A stretch of DNA of 64,000 bases from JBHENC01 sp046262295. GTDB lineage: Bacteria > Acidobacteriota > Blastocatellia > Pyrinomonadales > Pyrinomonadaceae. Within the stretch, counting starts at the first letter, position 1, and each line of letters opens with the position of its first letter. The position numbers and the translations under genes are program-made. Positions 26,053-34,846 of this stretch are shown piece after piece. Location of the stretch: positions 434,001 to 498,000 of the forward strand of contig JBHENC010000002.1 of the NCBI GenBank assembly GCA_046262295.1. The letters are read 5' to 3'. Under the pieces are notes generated by a model. The model was not told where the DNA came from, searched no databases, and saw only the letters and a program-made list of their open reading frames with translations.

Positions 26053-26676
26053 TTGCATCTTCAACTGCCGAAGCTTTACCCGATCACGGACAGACGGCTT
26101 TCCGGCCTGTCGCACGCCGAACAACTCGGGCAACTCTGTGTGGGCGGCGCAACCTTCGTGCAACTCCGCGAAAAGCATCTCGCGCCGAAAGATTTTTATA
26201 CGGAAGCCGAGGCTGCTTTGCGTGTAGCGCGCGAGCGTGGCGTGCGCGTCATCATCAACGACCGTGTTGACATCGCGCTCGCGCTCGGAGCCGACGGCGT
26301 GCATCTCGGGCAGGACGATCTGCCGCCGGAAGTCGCCCGCCGCATTTTGGGCGAACGCGCCATCATCGGTTTCTCCACGCATAATCTGGAACAAGCGCGC
26401 GAGGCCTTGCGCCTGCCCGTTGACTACATCGCCATCGGCCCGGTCTTCGCCACCGCGTCGAAAGAAAATCCCGATCCGATTGTCGGCCTCAAGCTATTAA
26501 GGGACGTGCGCGCCCTCACCGGAACTATGCCGCTCGTCGCCATCGGCGGCATCACACGCGAAAATGCTCCTGCCGTGCTCAAGGCCGGAGCGGATGCCGT
26601 CGCCGTCATCAGTCTGCTCCTCGCCGAACCCGCGCAAATCACCGCGCGAACCGGCGAACTGCTTAACACGCTTTAG
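26053..26676 (+). CDS. thiE: Thiamine-phosphate synthase
   Basis: The product is 207 aa. It joins HMP pyrophosphate and thiazole phosphate to give thiamine phosphate. TIM-barrel signatures are visible: LYPITDRRL at the start, FVQLREKHL, VIINDRVDIALALGADGVHLGQDDL and AIGPVFATASK, and IGGI near 160. The start is TTG 26053, as no ATG or GTG exists between the in-frame stop at 26026 and the conserved N-terminus. No TPP riboswitch was seen upstream, and the gene appears to follow the S9 peptidase gene in one transcript. Other thi genes are absent from the window. Confidence 0.93.
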   Translation: MHLQLPKLYPITDRRLSGLSHAEQLGQLCVGGATFVQLREKHLAPKDFYTEAEAALRVARERGVRVIINDRVDIALALGADGVHLGQDDLPPEVARRILGERAIIGFSTHNLEQAREALRLPVDYIAIGPVFATASKENPDPIVGLKLLRDVRALTGTMPLVAIGGITRENAPAVLKAGADAVAVISLLLAEPAQITARTGELLNTL

Positions 26677-26750
26677 TTTACAGCTTTACAAAAGTTGCAA
26701 AACGAATTTTACTTGCGTTTGTCATAGTTTTACGCAACAATGAAATGTGA

Positions 26751-26803
26751 TTTTGCCGGAGTCGGGGCAATTGCCCGTCCCGCTCCGGCGAAATTTGTCG
26801 TTC
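26751..26803 (+). other. Compound GC-rich hairpin between thiE and pilT
   Basis: Outer arms TTTGCCGGAG and CTCCGGCGAAA enclose an inner palindrome GGGCAATTGCCC. It lies 75 nt after thiE and 80 nt before pilT. The downstream AAATTTGTCGTT is only weakly T-rich, so it may be a weak terminator of thiE or a pilT leader structure. Confidence 0.55.
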
Positions 26804-26885
26804 GCCTAACCTTTTAAGAGTCCGCGAGAATCGCGCCCGCCTGCTACCAGCGGCCACAAACCCGAAAACGGAGTGTCCTTCCATC

Positions 26886-28064
26886 GTGAGCTTCTTCGAT
26901 TTGCCGCCCGTCATCGAGCGTATGCTGCTCGTCTCCGATAAAATCTCCGATCTCAACTTCTCCGTCGGCCAGACGCCGCAGGTTGAAATCAACGGCAAGC
27001 TGACATCCGTGCAGCCGCTCGGCTTGCAAAAGTTGTCGCCGTATCAAACGGAGATCATCGCCATGACCGTGATGCACGGCAATCCGGACGCCGCCGAACG
27101 CCTTGTGCAAACGGGCACGGCGGATTTGAGTTACAGCCTGCCGTCGCGTATGCGTTTTCGCGTCAACATCTTTCAGCAGCGCGGCACGTATTCGATAGTG
27201 ATGCGCGTTATCCCGACCGACGTGCCTTCGATTAAATCGCTCGGCATTCCGCCGCAGCTTGCCGAAATCGCCGAACTGCGCAACGGCATGGTGCTTTTGA
27301 CAGGCCCGACCGGATCAGGCAAAAGCTCTACGCTCGCGGCCATCATTGATATCATCAACGAAACGAAAAACTATCACGTCGTGACCATCGAAGACCCTAT
27401 TGAATTTCTGCACGCTCACAAAAGTTCCACCATCAATCAACGCGAAGTCGGCTCGGACACGAGAGATTTTCCGTCGGCGCTTCGTGCCGCTTTGCGACAG
27501 GCTCCGAAAGTGATTCTCATCGGCGAAATGCGCGATCAGGAAACAACCGAAATCGCGCTCGAAGCCGCCGAGACAGGCCACCTCGTGCTCTCGACCTTGC
27601 ACACGATTGACGCCGCCAAGACCGTTGACCGCATTATTGGTTTGTATCCGAAGAATGACGAATACGTGATTCGCACGCGGCTCGCGCAGACGTTTCGCTA
27701 CATCGTTTCGCAGCGTTTGATTCCGCGCGCGGACGGACGCGGGCGCATCGCGGCGGTCGAGATTCTGCGCTCCAGCCCGCGCACACGCGAGTACATAGAA
27801 GCGGGCGAGGCCGAAGGCAAGTCGCTGCTCGACGCGATGCGCGACGGCCAGCTCGAAGGAATGCAGGACTTCGATTCCGTGATTCAAGATTTGATTAACC
27901 GCAAAATCATTACCACCGAAGACGGCTTGAGCTTTGCCACCAACCCGCACAATCTGATTCTGGCGCTCAAGGGACTCTCTTCATCGGAGGACTTTATACA
28001 AGCTGCAACGACTTCGCCCAAAACATCTTCCGGCTTCGGTTCGATGCTCAACATGATCGAGTAG
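26886..28064 (+). CDS. pilT: PilT-type twitching/retraction ATPase
   Basis: The product is 392 aa with a GTG start. A hexameric ATPase that depolymerises type IV pili. The N-terminal PAS-like domain contains SDLNFSVGQTPQVEINGKL. Walker A GPTGSGKS is at 140-147, the Asp box VVTIEDPIEF about 165-174, Walker B VILIGEMRD about 209-217, and the His box TGHLVLSTLHT about 230-240. It is distant from the pilNOP cluster (about 7 kb). The zinc-ribbon gene downstream is close enough to be co-transcribed. PilU cannot be fully excluded. Confidence 0.92.
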   Translation: MSFFDLPPVIERMLLVSDKISDLNFSVGQTPQVEINGKLTSVQPLGLQKLSPYQTEIIAMTVMHGNPDAAERLVQTGTADLSYSLPSRMRFRVNIFQQRGTYSIVMRVIPTDVPSIKSLGIPPQLAEIAELRNGMVLLTGPTGSGKSSTLAAIIDIINETKNYHVVTIEDPIEFLHAHKSSTINQREVGSDTRDFPSALRAALRQAPKVILIGEMRDQETTEIALEAAETGHLVLSTLHTIDAAKTVDRIIGLYPKNDEYVIRTRLAQTFRYIVSQRLIPRADGRGRIAAVEILRSSPRTREYIEAGEAEGKSLLDAMRDGQLEGMQDFDSVIQDLINRKIITTEDGLSFATNPHNLILALKGLSSSEDFIQAATTSPKTSSGFGSMLNMIE

Positions 28065-28156
28065 TTATCATGTGAAAGACGAAACGAGTGCGGGCGCGAT
28101 GAGTCTTGAATCTCCTGCTCGCGGATGCCCGCTACGATGCGATTGAATTGACGCTT

Positions 28157-28978
28157 ATGACCATCCACTGTTCCAACTGCGCGACGCGCCTACAACTTGA
28201 CGACACGAAAATCCCTGCGCGCCGGTTCACCATCAAGTGCCCGAAGTGCCAGACTCCCATCAGCGCGCAGCCGCCCGCGTACACCACGCAAGTTTCCGGC
28301 GGGCACGCGATGAGCTGCAACGGTGACGGGCGCGAAGCACATGAGCCTTCGCGGTTCGAGACGGCGACACCTGCGCCTGTTTATGAAGTTGATAACGGGA
28401 AGACAACCGAACCGGCGGGCAACAGCGGCAGCAATGATGGCGGCGGCGCGGCAACCTCCGAGACAAGCGAACTGGTGCGCTTGCTCGCGGCTTTATTGCA
28501 ACGCGGCGTGCCCGCGCAAGAGACCCAACGCAACTCTTCGCGTCTCGCATGGGAACGCCGCCGCGCGCTTGTCTGCGTCGCCGGAAACTTGCGCGAAGCC
28601 GTAGCGGGTTCTTTAGCGGAACACGATTACCAGACGTTCGTCGCAGATGATCTCACGCAGGCGCTCGAGCGAATGCGTGAGGAACGTATGCACGTGGTGA
28701 TTCTCGACCCGGATTTCGATCCGGTCGAGCAGGGCGCGGCCTTTATTAGCCGGGAGGTGAGCGTGTTGCGTCCGGCGGAGAGACGCCGTTTGTTCTTCGT
28801 CCGCCTGCACGCTTCGGCGCGCACGGGCGACACACACGCCGCCTTTATCCACAATGTCAATCTGGTCGTCAATCCGGCGGACATCGAAAAACTTCCGCGC
28901 GCGATGGAACGCGCCATGCGCGATTACAATGATCTTTATAGCGAGTTCCATCGCGCCATCAACGTCGCCGCGATATAG
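28157..28978 (+). CDS. MJ0042-type zinc-ribbon protein with receiver-like C-terminus
   Basis: The product is 273 aa. MTIHCSNCATRLQLDDTKIP then CPKC gives a four-Cys ribbon (C5, C8, C28, C31), the MJ0042/zinc_ribbon_5 type. A low-complexity linker covers about 35-130. The C-terminal half (about 140-273) has alternating strands and helices like a response-regulator receiver (RRALVCVAGNLREAVAGSLAEHDYQTFVADD, then VVILDPDF) and may be a degenerate one. ATG 28157 is chosen since the ribbon starts at residue 5; a TTG 51 nt earlier is less likely. The link to pilT, 92 bp upstream, suggests a motility role, by inference. Confidence 0.75.
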   Translation: MTIHCSNCATRLQLDDTKIPARRFTIKCPKCQTPISAQPPAYTTQVSGGHAMSCNGDGREAHEPSRFETATPAPVYEVDNGKTTEPAGNSGSNDGGGAATSETSELVRLLAALLQRGVPAQETQRNSSRLAWERRRALVCVAGNLREAVAGSLAEHDYQTFVADDLTQALERMREERMHVVILDPDFDPVEQGAAFISREVSVLRPAERRRLFFVRLHASARTGDTHAAFIHNVNLVVNPADIEKLPRAMERAMRDYNDLYSEFHRAINVAAI

Positions 28979-29000
28979 CGCGAATCATTGGTCATTTCTT

Positions 29001-29046
29001 AAACATAAAGCCGGTTAACTCAAATGAGTTAACCGGCTTTATGTTT
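29001..29046. terminator. Bidirectional terminator, 22-bp perfect stem
   Basis: AAACATAAAGCCGGTTAACT plus CA pairs with its exact complement across a 2-nt AA loop. A-rich and T-rich ends make it functional in both directions. It lies between the convergent zinc-ribbon and AAA genes. Confidence 0.92.
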
Positions 29047-29084
29047 ATCACTTTAAGAAAACGGTGCGTGAATCCGAATGCGCT

Positions 29085-30173
29085 TCAGGCGCGTTTGAGA
29101 TTACGCGCGGCCTGCGTTTTCGGCGTCGCGTCAGTTGTAACGGATTCGCCTTTAGCTGTTTCTTTGTTAGCCCTATCGCCGCCCTGCGTTTTTTCGACGC
29201 GCGCCGTGATGCGCCGGTCAAGGTCGGCGATCTGTTCGGGCGTCAGGCGATAGATGTTCGGCTGGCTGTGGTAAAGCTTTGCGCCGGTGACGATGTCCGC
29301 CGTCTTGAACCCTAAGCCTTCGGCTTTGGCGATCAATTCCTGAACAGTCATCGGCGGCGGCACGAGGCTCAGCGGCGAAGGCTTTTCTTCGAGCGTTTCG
29401 GGAACGGCCTGCGGGCGCGGCGCAGTCATCGGCAGATCGTTTCCGGCTTCGCGCGTCATATGATCCAGAAAATCTTTGAACGTCACTTCGCCCGTCATCT
29501 CAAAGCCGACTTCAAACGCCTGGCTGTTGCTCTTGACGATCTGAAAGACGCGCGTGATTTCGCCTTCGCGTTCCTGCAAGGAAACTTCAACCATGATGTC
29601 AACGAAATATTCGAGGCCGCTCGCCGTCATCGGCAGCACGCGCCCGATCTCGTTGTCTTCCTTCGCCTCTTTGCCCTTGGCCGGAATCTGGTCAACGATC
29701 ACGACGGATTTGCCGCTTTCTATGCACAGCTTGCGCAGCACGTTCTGCAACACCATTTGATCCGCCGCAAGTTCTTCGGCGTTCGGCTGCGCCAGATGGT
29801 CATTCGTGCGTTCGCGCACCGCCGAGACCATCTCGCTATGCTTCGCGCTGAAATACGACGCCCACGAATCGAGCGCGAAGCAGCCGTAGTTCTGCTCGCG
29901 TCCTTCGCCCGTCAAAGCCCACTCGATGAAATCCGGCAACTCATCCGGGTGTTCGATTTCGAGGCCGTCGAAAAGAGTTCCGACGCCTTTTAAGAGACGC
30001 GACTTGCGTTCCACGTCGAAGATGCAGAGGCGGCCTAAGCCTGCTTCGGCCATGCTGCGTATGAAATGGCTTTTGCCGACGCCTGCGCCGCCGCGCACAG
30101 CCATCACCAGCCGCTGCTGTCTGGGACGACGGCTCAGCGGATTGATTTTCGGTTTCGTTGGAGTGGTATTCAT
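29085..30173 (-). CDS. AAA_24-type P-loop ATPase, phage recombinase-like
   Basis: The product is 362 aa. Walker A GGAGVGKS at 28-35 follows a basic N-terminus, with a probable Walker B YGCFALDSW near 96-104. The pattern (LCIFDVERKSRLL, VVIVDQIPAKGKEAKED, LEYFVDIMVEVSLQ) matches phage ATP-binding proteins of the AAA_24/Sak4 type, RecA-like single-strand annealing helpers. The C-terminal 90 residues carry LTPEQIADLDRRI, a helix often found at the tail of phage recombination proteins. No other phage gene surrounds it. AGGTG precedes the ATG by 7 nt. It is probably domesticated; function is uncertain. Confidence 0.72.
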   Translation of the reverse strand: MNTTPTKPKINPLSRRPRQQRLVMAVRGGAGVGKSHFIRSMAEAGLGRLCIFDVERKSRLLKGVGTLFDGLEIEHPDELPDFIEWALTGEGREQNYGCFALDSWASYFSAKHSEMVSAVRERTNDHLAQPNAEELAADQMVLQNVLRKLCIESGKSVVIVDQIPAKGKEAKEDNEIGRVLPMTASGLEYFVDIMVEVSLQEREGEITRVFQIVKSNSQAFEVGFEMTGEVTFKDFLDHMTREAGNDLPMTAPRPQAVPETLEEKPSPLSLVPPPMTVQELIAKAEGLGFKTADIVTGAKLYHSQPNIYRLTPEQIADLDRRITARVEKTQGGDRANKETAKGESVTTDATPKTQAARNLKRA

Positions 30174-30356
30174 AACTTTTCACCTCGCTCGTCAAAGCAA
30201 ATTTTAGGGGGCGCAAACCTCGCGTGTCACAAAAACAAAAAGGAGTGTAACACGTTTGGGACGAAAGTAAAACAAAATTTCACAGATGAAACACAATGGA
30301 AAGTGAAACGCAACGGAAAGTTTTGACCTGACACTTTCTCGGTTTTGACGGGCGTT

Positions 30357-31316
30357 CTAAACGTAAGCCGGGTCTGGTTCGGCGTTCAGCGTACTGAGGC
30401 GGTCGAGGATCACGCCTTCGCGTAGCGCCCAATCACAGGTGCGTAAGCGGTTGATGCCGAGAGCGCGCATTGCGCCTTCGAGGATTTGGCCGCCCGCGAC
30501 GACGATCTCCGAACGCTGCGGACTGATGCCGCGCACGTTGCGCCGCTCCGTGCCATCCATACGCGCGATGCGTTCGTTGAACTGCTCAAGCTTACTCAAC
30601 ACGATCTCCGCGCCGGACTCCTGCGCATCTCTCGGTTTCGCGTTTGGGTCGCGCAAACGTAGCACCTCGCCGATGGAGATAATCGAGCCGGATGTGCCGG
30701 TCGCTTCCTGCCAGCTAAGGCGGCGCAACTCGCGCGCGGGATGTTCGAGCACATTGCTGATCTCATCCCTAATGTCGCGCAACTCTTTCGGCTTGACCGG
30801 GTCTGAAAAAATAAATTTCTCGGTGAGACCGACTGCGCCGAGCTTGACGGAAAAGAGCGCGACGGGCGTTTTATCCCGCACCAGCGAAAACTCCGTCGAG
30901 CCGCCGCCGATGTCTATGTTGATGAGCGACACTGCACGCTTCGCGCAATTCGTGGCGGCGGCAACGCCGATCAATCGCGCCTCTTCGATACCGTTGAGAA
31001 CTTCGACGCGCACGCCCGTTTGTCGCTCGATCTCGAAAACAAATTCGGCAGCGTTGTCCGCTTCACGCACGGAAGCGGTAGCGATGGCGACAAGACTGTG
31101 TGCCTCGTGCGCTTCGGCAATCAAGCGAAAGCGTTTGATACATTCGGCGGCGCGCGTAATGGCGGCGGGCGCGAGATGTCCGTCGCGCAAGGTGTCGTGG
31201 CCGAGACGCACGGCCTCTTTTTCGCGTGCGAGCATGATGAAATTGTCATCTGCTTTCGCGTCCATGACGACAAGCTTGATCGAGTTGGAACCGATATCAA
31301 TCGCGGCAATTCTCAA
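30357..31316 (-). CDS. Ppx/GppA-family phosphatase
   Basis: The product is 319 aa, the short two-domain form. ASKHA-fold motifs: AIDIGSNSIKLVVMD (phosphate 1), GIEEARL near 108, and INIDIGGGSTEFSLV (phosphate 2) near 133-147. GTSGS near 205 completes the site. These enzymes hydrolyse polyphosphate or pppGpp. With no C-terminal HD domain, exopolyphosphatase activity is likely. The TTG start has AAGGAA upstream and no better alternative. A PPK2 gene lies 7 kb away. Confidence 0.9.
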   Translation of the reverse strand: MRIAAIDIGSNSIKLVVMDAKADDNFIMLAREKEAVRLGHDTLRDGHLAPAAITRAAECIKRFRLIAEAHEAHSLVAIATASVREADNAAEFVFEIERQTGVRVEVLNGIEEARLIGVAAATNCAKRAVSLINIDIGGGSTEFSLVRDKTPVALFSVKLGAVGLTEKFIFSDPVKPKELRDIRDEISNVLEHPARELRRLSWQEATGTSGSIISIGEVLRLRDPNAKPRDAQESGAEIVLSKLEQFNERIARMDGTERRNVRGISPQRSEIVVAGGQILEGAMRALGINRLRTCDWALREGVILDRLSTLNAEPDPAYV

Positions 31317-31488
31317 TGTTAAATCATTCCTTTCGCGCGTCCGCAGATTACTCGCAAGTGTCTAGCGTCTAGCATTATCCATCCACTGCTGCCTTTTACC
31401 ATAAGGGATACACTGCTGGCTGGCTGGGTTGTCTTAGGCGCTAACCGATCAACTTTCACATACGTTTGTGATAGCGACTTTTCATGTT

Positions 31489-32598
31489 TCACGGGTGTGC
31501 GCCATTAAGCTCCTTACACCGATTTGTCAGGCGGCAATAATTGCTTAGCTGAGACTTGACGAACGGCAATGTATGCTCTGCGATCAGCGCAGCACCGGCT
31601 TCAGTCGGATGACCGTCGCCTTTAATAATATACTTATCCGGATCGCTACTCATCCGCTGCCTCAAGATATCCGACGGGTCGGAGAAGGGAACGCCGAGGC
31701 CGGAAAATAGTGGCTCCGCATCAGCCATAAATGCTTCCGTCGGCTCTAATGAGTCCGCATAAGGCGGGGTATGGCAGCCTGTCGTGGCGATAAGTAAACG
31801 TACATTTCGTTCCTCACACCATGTAGCAAGGCGCTGGAAAAGCGCCTTGCCGAGCGCCCTCCCGTGCCGGGCACTTTCAACGCTGCGCTCAGAACCGGGC
31901 CTCGGTGATACGGATATTTGCGTCGGGCTAAACCCCTTTTTTGAAATGAGCACGGCTTGGTTGCGCGCTAGTTGCACTAAGTGCGAGTGTTCCAGCAGCC
32001 ACTGGTATCCATGCAGGCCGTTCACTAAAACTTTTAATCTGTTACTTGGCATGACTGCGCGGGTAAGCCTGGCGTCCGGGAGGCTGAAATTCCATAGCGG
32101 ACTTCGCAGCGCCCTGCCCACGTCATCAGTATTGAGAAACACCAAAATGATGTCAGGTGCGATCTCTTCACCAAAATCTTCAACAAAGGCTACGTAATCA
32201 CCTGCCCCCCAACCGCCTACGGCGGCGTTAAGCAAAGAAAACACCCCGCGACCGTATTCCTTATCGAGACTCGTCTGTAAAAGGTTCACATACGTGTCTC
32301 TCTGATCCAGTAGATACCCGAAAGTATAAGAATCTCCTAACACCAGTACTTTAACTGAAGCCTTCGGCGCAGGCGCTCGCAGGTGAGGTGCGGTAAAGCT
32401 GTAATGTACTACGCGCGCCCCGTATTGATGTCGCGCTCCTCCTGCCGATTTATTAACAATGAGTCCGCGTTCAGTCTGCTCGCCCCACGAGCCGCTGAGG
32501 TCTTGAGGCTTTAACGCTGAAACAATGAGTTCCGCGAAGAGCAGGGAAACCGTCAGCGAAATGCACAGCAGTAGAATCTTTTGAGCCAGTTTCTTCAT
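31489..32598 (-). CDS. Membrane-anchored SGNH/GDSL hydrolase
   Basis: The product is 369 aa. An N-terminal hydrophobic helix (about 8-28) anchors or exports it. Block I GDSYTFG (Ser90), block II Gly in GGWGAGD, block III FLNTDD and block V DGHPTEAG (Asp and His near 335) define the SGNH fold. Such proteins act as carbohydrate esterases or O-acetyl transfer partners in cell-surface polymer assembly. Base composition is lower in GC than flanking genes. It ends a minus-strand group after the two kinase-like genes, with 32 bp between. Confidence 0.8.
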   Translation of the reverse strand: MKKLAQKILLLCISLTVSLLFAELIVSALKPQDLSGSWGEQTERGLIVNKSAGGARHQYGARVVHYSFTAPHLRAPAPKASVKVLVLGDSYTFGYLLDQRDTYVNLLQTSLDKEYGRGVFSLLNAAVGGWGAGDYVAFVEDFGEEIAPDIILVFLNTDDVGRALRSPLWNFSLPDARLTRAVMPSNRLKVLVNGLHGYQWLLEHSHLVQLARNQAVLISKKGFSPTQISVSPRPGSERSVESARHGRALGKALFQRLATWCEERNVRLLIATTGCHTPPYADSLEPTEAFMADAEPLFSGLGVPFSDPSDILRQRMSSDPDKYIIKGDGHPTEAGAALIAEHTLPFVKSQLSNYCRLTNRCKELNGAHP

Positions 32599-32630
32599 CA
32601 GGCTGATTTGAATGAACGCCTGACAAATGT

Positions 32631-33398
32631 TTATGAAGCGGCGGCGCTTTGGACTGACGGCGCAGCGATATTTGTGTCGCCGGAATCCGAATTCGCGGCG
32701 GCTTCGTCGGCGTCTATGATGCGTGCGACGGCGCGGCGCAAATCGGCTGCGACGCGCCGCACGCCGCGCGAGGCGTCAACGGTGCGGAAGCCGTATTCGC
32801 CGCCCATGCGGTCAAACTCCGCGAGCATACGTTGCTGGTAAGCGATGAAGCTATCGTAGAAATCTTCGCCGAGGTTCATATCCATCCCGGACTCCCAGTA
32901 ATCAAAACCGCGCCCGGACGAAAGCACGCGCGGCACGAGTTCTTCGGCAGAGCGTATGCGCAGATAAAAGACTGCGTCGGGAACGAGCGCGATGCCATAG
33001 ATGGCGCGCATCCATGCCGGGTCAGCGCCGCGCACAATAGCACGCGCTATCGCCGAATAAATGTAGCGATCCGTCAGTACGATAAAGCCCGCGCGCAAGG
33101 CGGGCAGCATCTGGTTTTGTAAGCGATCCGCAAAGTCCGTCGCGTAGAAAAGTTGCATCGTGAGGCGGCCTAAGGTGTGTCCCTGCTTGGCTTCTTTGAT
33201 GCCGCGTCCGGCGAGTTCGGAGCGCGTCATGCCGGTATCAAGGACGGCATGACCGCGCGATTCGAGCCACGCGCGCAGCAGCGCGGTCTGCGTCGAACGC
33301 CCGACGCCGTCCGTGCCTTCGATGACGATCAGCTTGCCGCTGTATTGCTCTAGCTCCACGCCGGGCAGCGGCGTGCCGTAAAAGCTTATCTGTTTCAT
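32631..33398 (-). CDS. Thymidylate-kinase-like protein with Arg in P-loop
   Basis: The product is 255 aa. The fold is that of thymidylate kinase: LIVIEGTDGVGRSTQTALL, LTDRYIYSAIARA, and a conserved DFADRLQ near 88. The P-loop has Arg34 where the catalytic Lys is invariant in active dTMP kinases. It overlaps the upstream paralogue by 4 bp (ATGA), so translation is coupled and a heterodimer is likely. A low-complexity Ala/Ser/Asp tail of about 30 residues follows the domain. It may be a regulatory or altered-substrate kinase. Confidence 0.82.
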   Translation of the reverse strand: MKQISFYGTPLPGVELEQYSGKLIVIEGTDGVGRSTQTALLRAWLESRGHAVLDTGMTRSELAGRGIKEAKQGHTLGRLTMQLFYATDFADRLQNQMLPALRAGFIVLTDRYIYSAIARAIVRGADPAWMRAIYGIALVPDAVFYLRIRSAEELVPRVLSSGRGFDYWESGMDMNLGEDFYDSFIAYQQRMLAEFDRMGGEYGFRTVDASRGVRRVAADLRRAVARIIDADEAAANSDSGDTNIAAPSVQSAAAS

Positions 33399-34087
33399 TG
33401 CGCCTCCGCCGCTTTTCCGTTGGCCGTCTTTTCGTTTAAGTGACTCATCACGATGGCGCGCATTTCGCGCTGCTGCTTTTCAATCGAGCGCTTCGCGTCA
33501 ATCGTCGTCAACCCGAATTCCCCAACCATGCGATCATACTCTTCCAGTATTCCGCCCTGAAAAATCTTGAAGCTCTCTTCCTCTTCGTCAGCCCATTCCA
33601 TATCCATGCCCGCTTCGTAATATTTCAATTGCGGCCTGCCGGAGAGAATGCGTTCAATCGCCACATCCAGCGGCGCGCGAAAGAAAAAGGCGACGGTCGG
33701 TTTGACCGCGAAGTTATAGACTTCGCGCACCCACGCGCGGTCGCAGCCGCGTGTCACGTCGCGCGCGAAAGCCGTGTAGATATAGCGATCCGCGAGCACG
33801 ATAGCGCCTGCTTTGAGCGGCGGAATAATGTCGCGTTCGGTGCGATCTGCGAAGTCTGTGGCGTGCAGCAGAGAAAAGGTGGCGGGCGTGAACAGTTTGC
33901 GTTTCTTGGCGCGGCGCGTCGTTTCTTTCACCAGCGGCGAAGAGTTCCATTCGGAGAAGAAGACCGGATAGCCTTCCGCTTTCAGCCACTGATAAAGCAG
34001 AAGCAACTGCGTTGATTTGCCGCTTCCGTCCGTGCCTTCGACCACAAACAGCTTGCCCGGAAAACTGTGATGTCCGTAGGTAATCAT
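33395..34087 (-). CDS. tmk: Thymidylate-kinase-like protein with canonical P-loop
   Basis: The product is 230 aa from ATG 34087 (MITYGHHSFPGKLFVVEGTD). The P-loop GTDGSGKS is at 18-25, the DRYIYTAFARD motif is the DRX segment near 100, and FFFRAPLDVAIERIL leads to the LID. Thymidylate kinase makes dTDP from dTMP. It is a close paralogue of the next gene, sharing the ATDFADR and YYEAGMDM/YWESGMDM segments. Its intact Lys suggests it is the active partner. The gene symbol is by family; true substrate unproven. A TTG-started upstream extension is less likely. Confidence 0.85.
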   Translation of the reverse strand: MITYGHHSFPGKLFVVEGTDGSGKSTQLLLLYQWLKAEGYPVFFSEWNSSPLVKETTRRAKKRKLFTPATFSLLHATDFADRTERDIIPPLKAGAIVLADRYIYTAFARDVTRGCDRAWVREVYNFAVKPTVAFFFRAPLDVAIERILSGRPQLKYYEAGMDMEWADEEEESFKIFQGGILEEYDRMVGEFGLTTIDAKRSIEKQQREMRAIVMSHLNEKTANGKAAEAQ

Positions 34088-34279
34088 AGCGTTCAAATAT
34101 ACCAGACTCGTTTTACAGACACGTAACATTCCTGTAAAGCGAGGGCGTTTATTGATTTACAATGAAGCACGTTTGCCGCTCCGTTATGAACAGGCGCGCG
34201 GTTTGTGCTAAAAGCTTACTGCGCAAACGTGAGATGATTGGGCACGAGGGCGAACAACGAATTTCAAGGAGAGTGTAGC

Positions 34280-34789
34280 ATGAAGGTTCGAAATATGATG
34301 ACCGCCGACGTGAAAACCTGCGGCGTCGAAGACGATCTGGCGCGGGCGGCGACGATCATGTGGGAACGCGACTGCGGTTCGGTTCCGGTTGTGGATGCGA
34401 CCGGAAAAATCGTCGGGATGCTGACGGATAGAGATATCTGTATGGCGGTGGCATTCAAAGCTCGTGCGGCCTCCGCGATAAAGGCCGGTGAAATAATTTC
34501 GGGCGACGTTTATGCGTGCCACGCGGACGACAACGCGAAGGCCGCGCTCGATCTCATGCAACGCTACAAGCTGCGGCGGCTTCCCGTGATCGGCGACGGC
34601 GGCGTGCTGCAAGGCATTTTGTCAATCAACGATGTGATTCTTCATTCAAAGCGCGGCGACGACAAAAAGGCCAAACACGTTTCGCATAAAGACGTGATGG
34701 AAACGCTCAAAGCTCTCAGCGAACACCGCGCGCCCGCGAGCGATCAAGCGCAGGCGGACGAAACAAACTTAGAGGCGACCAATCTTTAA
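34280..34789 (+). CDS. Twin CBS-domain protein
   Basis: The product is 169 aa. Two CBS motifs: MKVRNMMTADVKTCGVEDDL to about residue 60 (MLTDRDICMAV), and AGEIISGDVYACHADDNA to about 130 (LQGILSINDVILH). The pair binds adenosine nucleotides as energy or stress sensor. The charged tail (about 130-169) is probably disordered. AAGGAG 8 nt before the ATG supports the start. It is 57 bp upstream of sixA on the same strand. Confidence 0.92.
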   Translation: MKVRNMMTADVKTCGVEDDLARAATIMWERDCGSVPVVDATGKIVGMLTDRDICMAVAFKARAASAIKAGEIISGDVYACHADDNAKAALDLMQRYKLRRLPVIGDGGVLQGILSINDVILHSKRGDDKKAKHVSHKDVMETLKALSEHRAPASDQAQADETNLEATNL

Positions 34790-34846
34790 CGAATCAATCG
34801 AAAGAATTTCTAGCGCGCTTAAACGTCGCTCCGGCATCGAACTGAA

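Noticed and set aside
25426..26394. 322-residue frame antisense to the S9 peptidase and thiE
   Set aside because: Runs opposite to two clearly conserved genes, has no recognisable domain, and owes its length to the GC-rich codon pattern of the coding strand.
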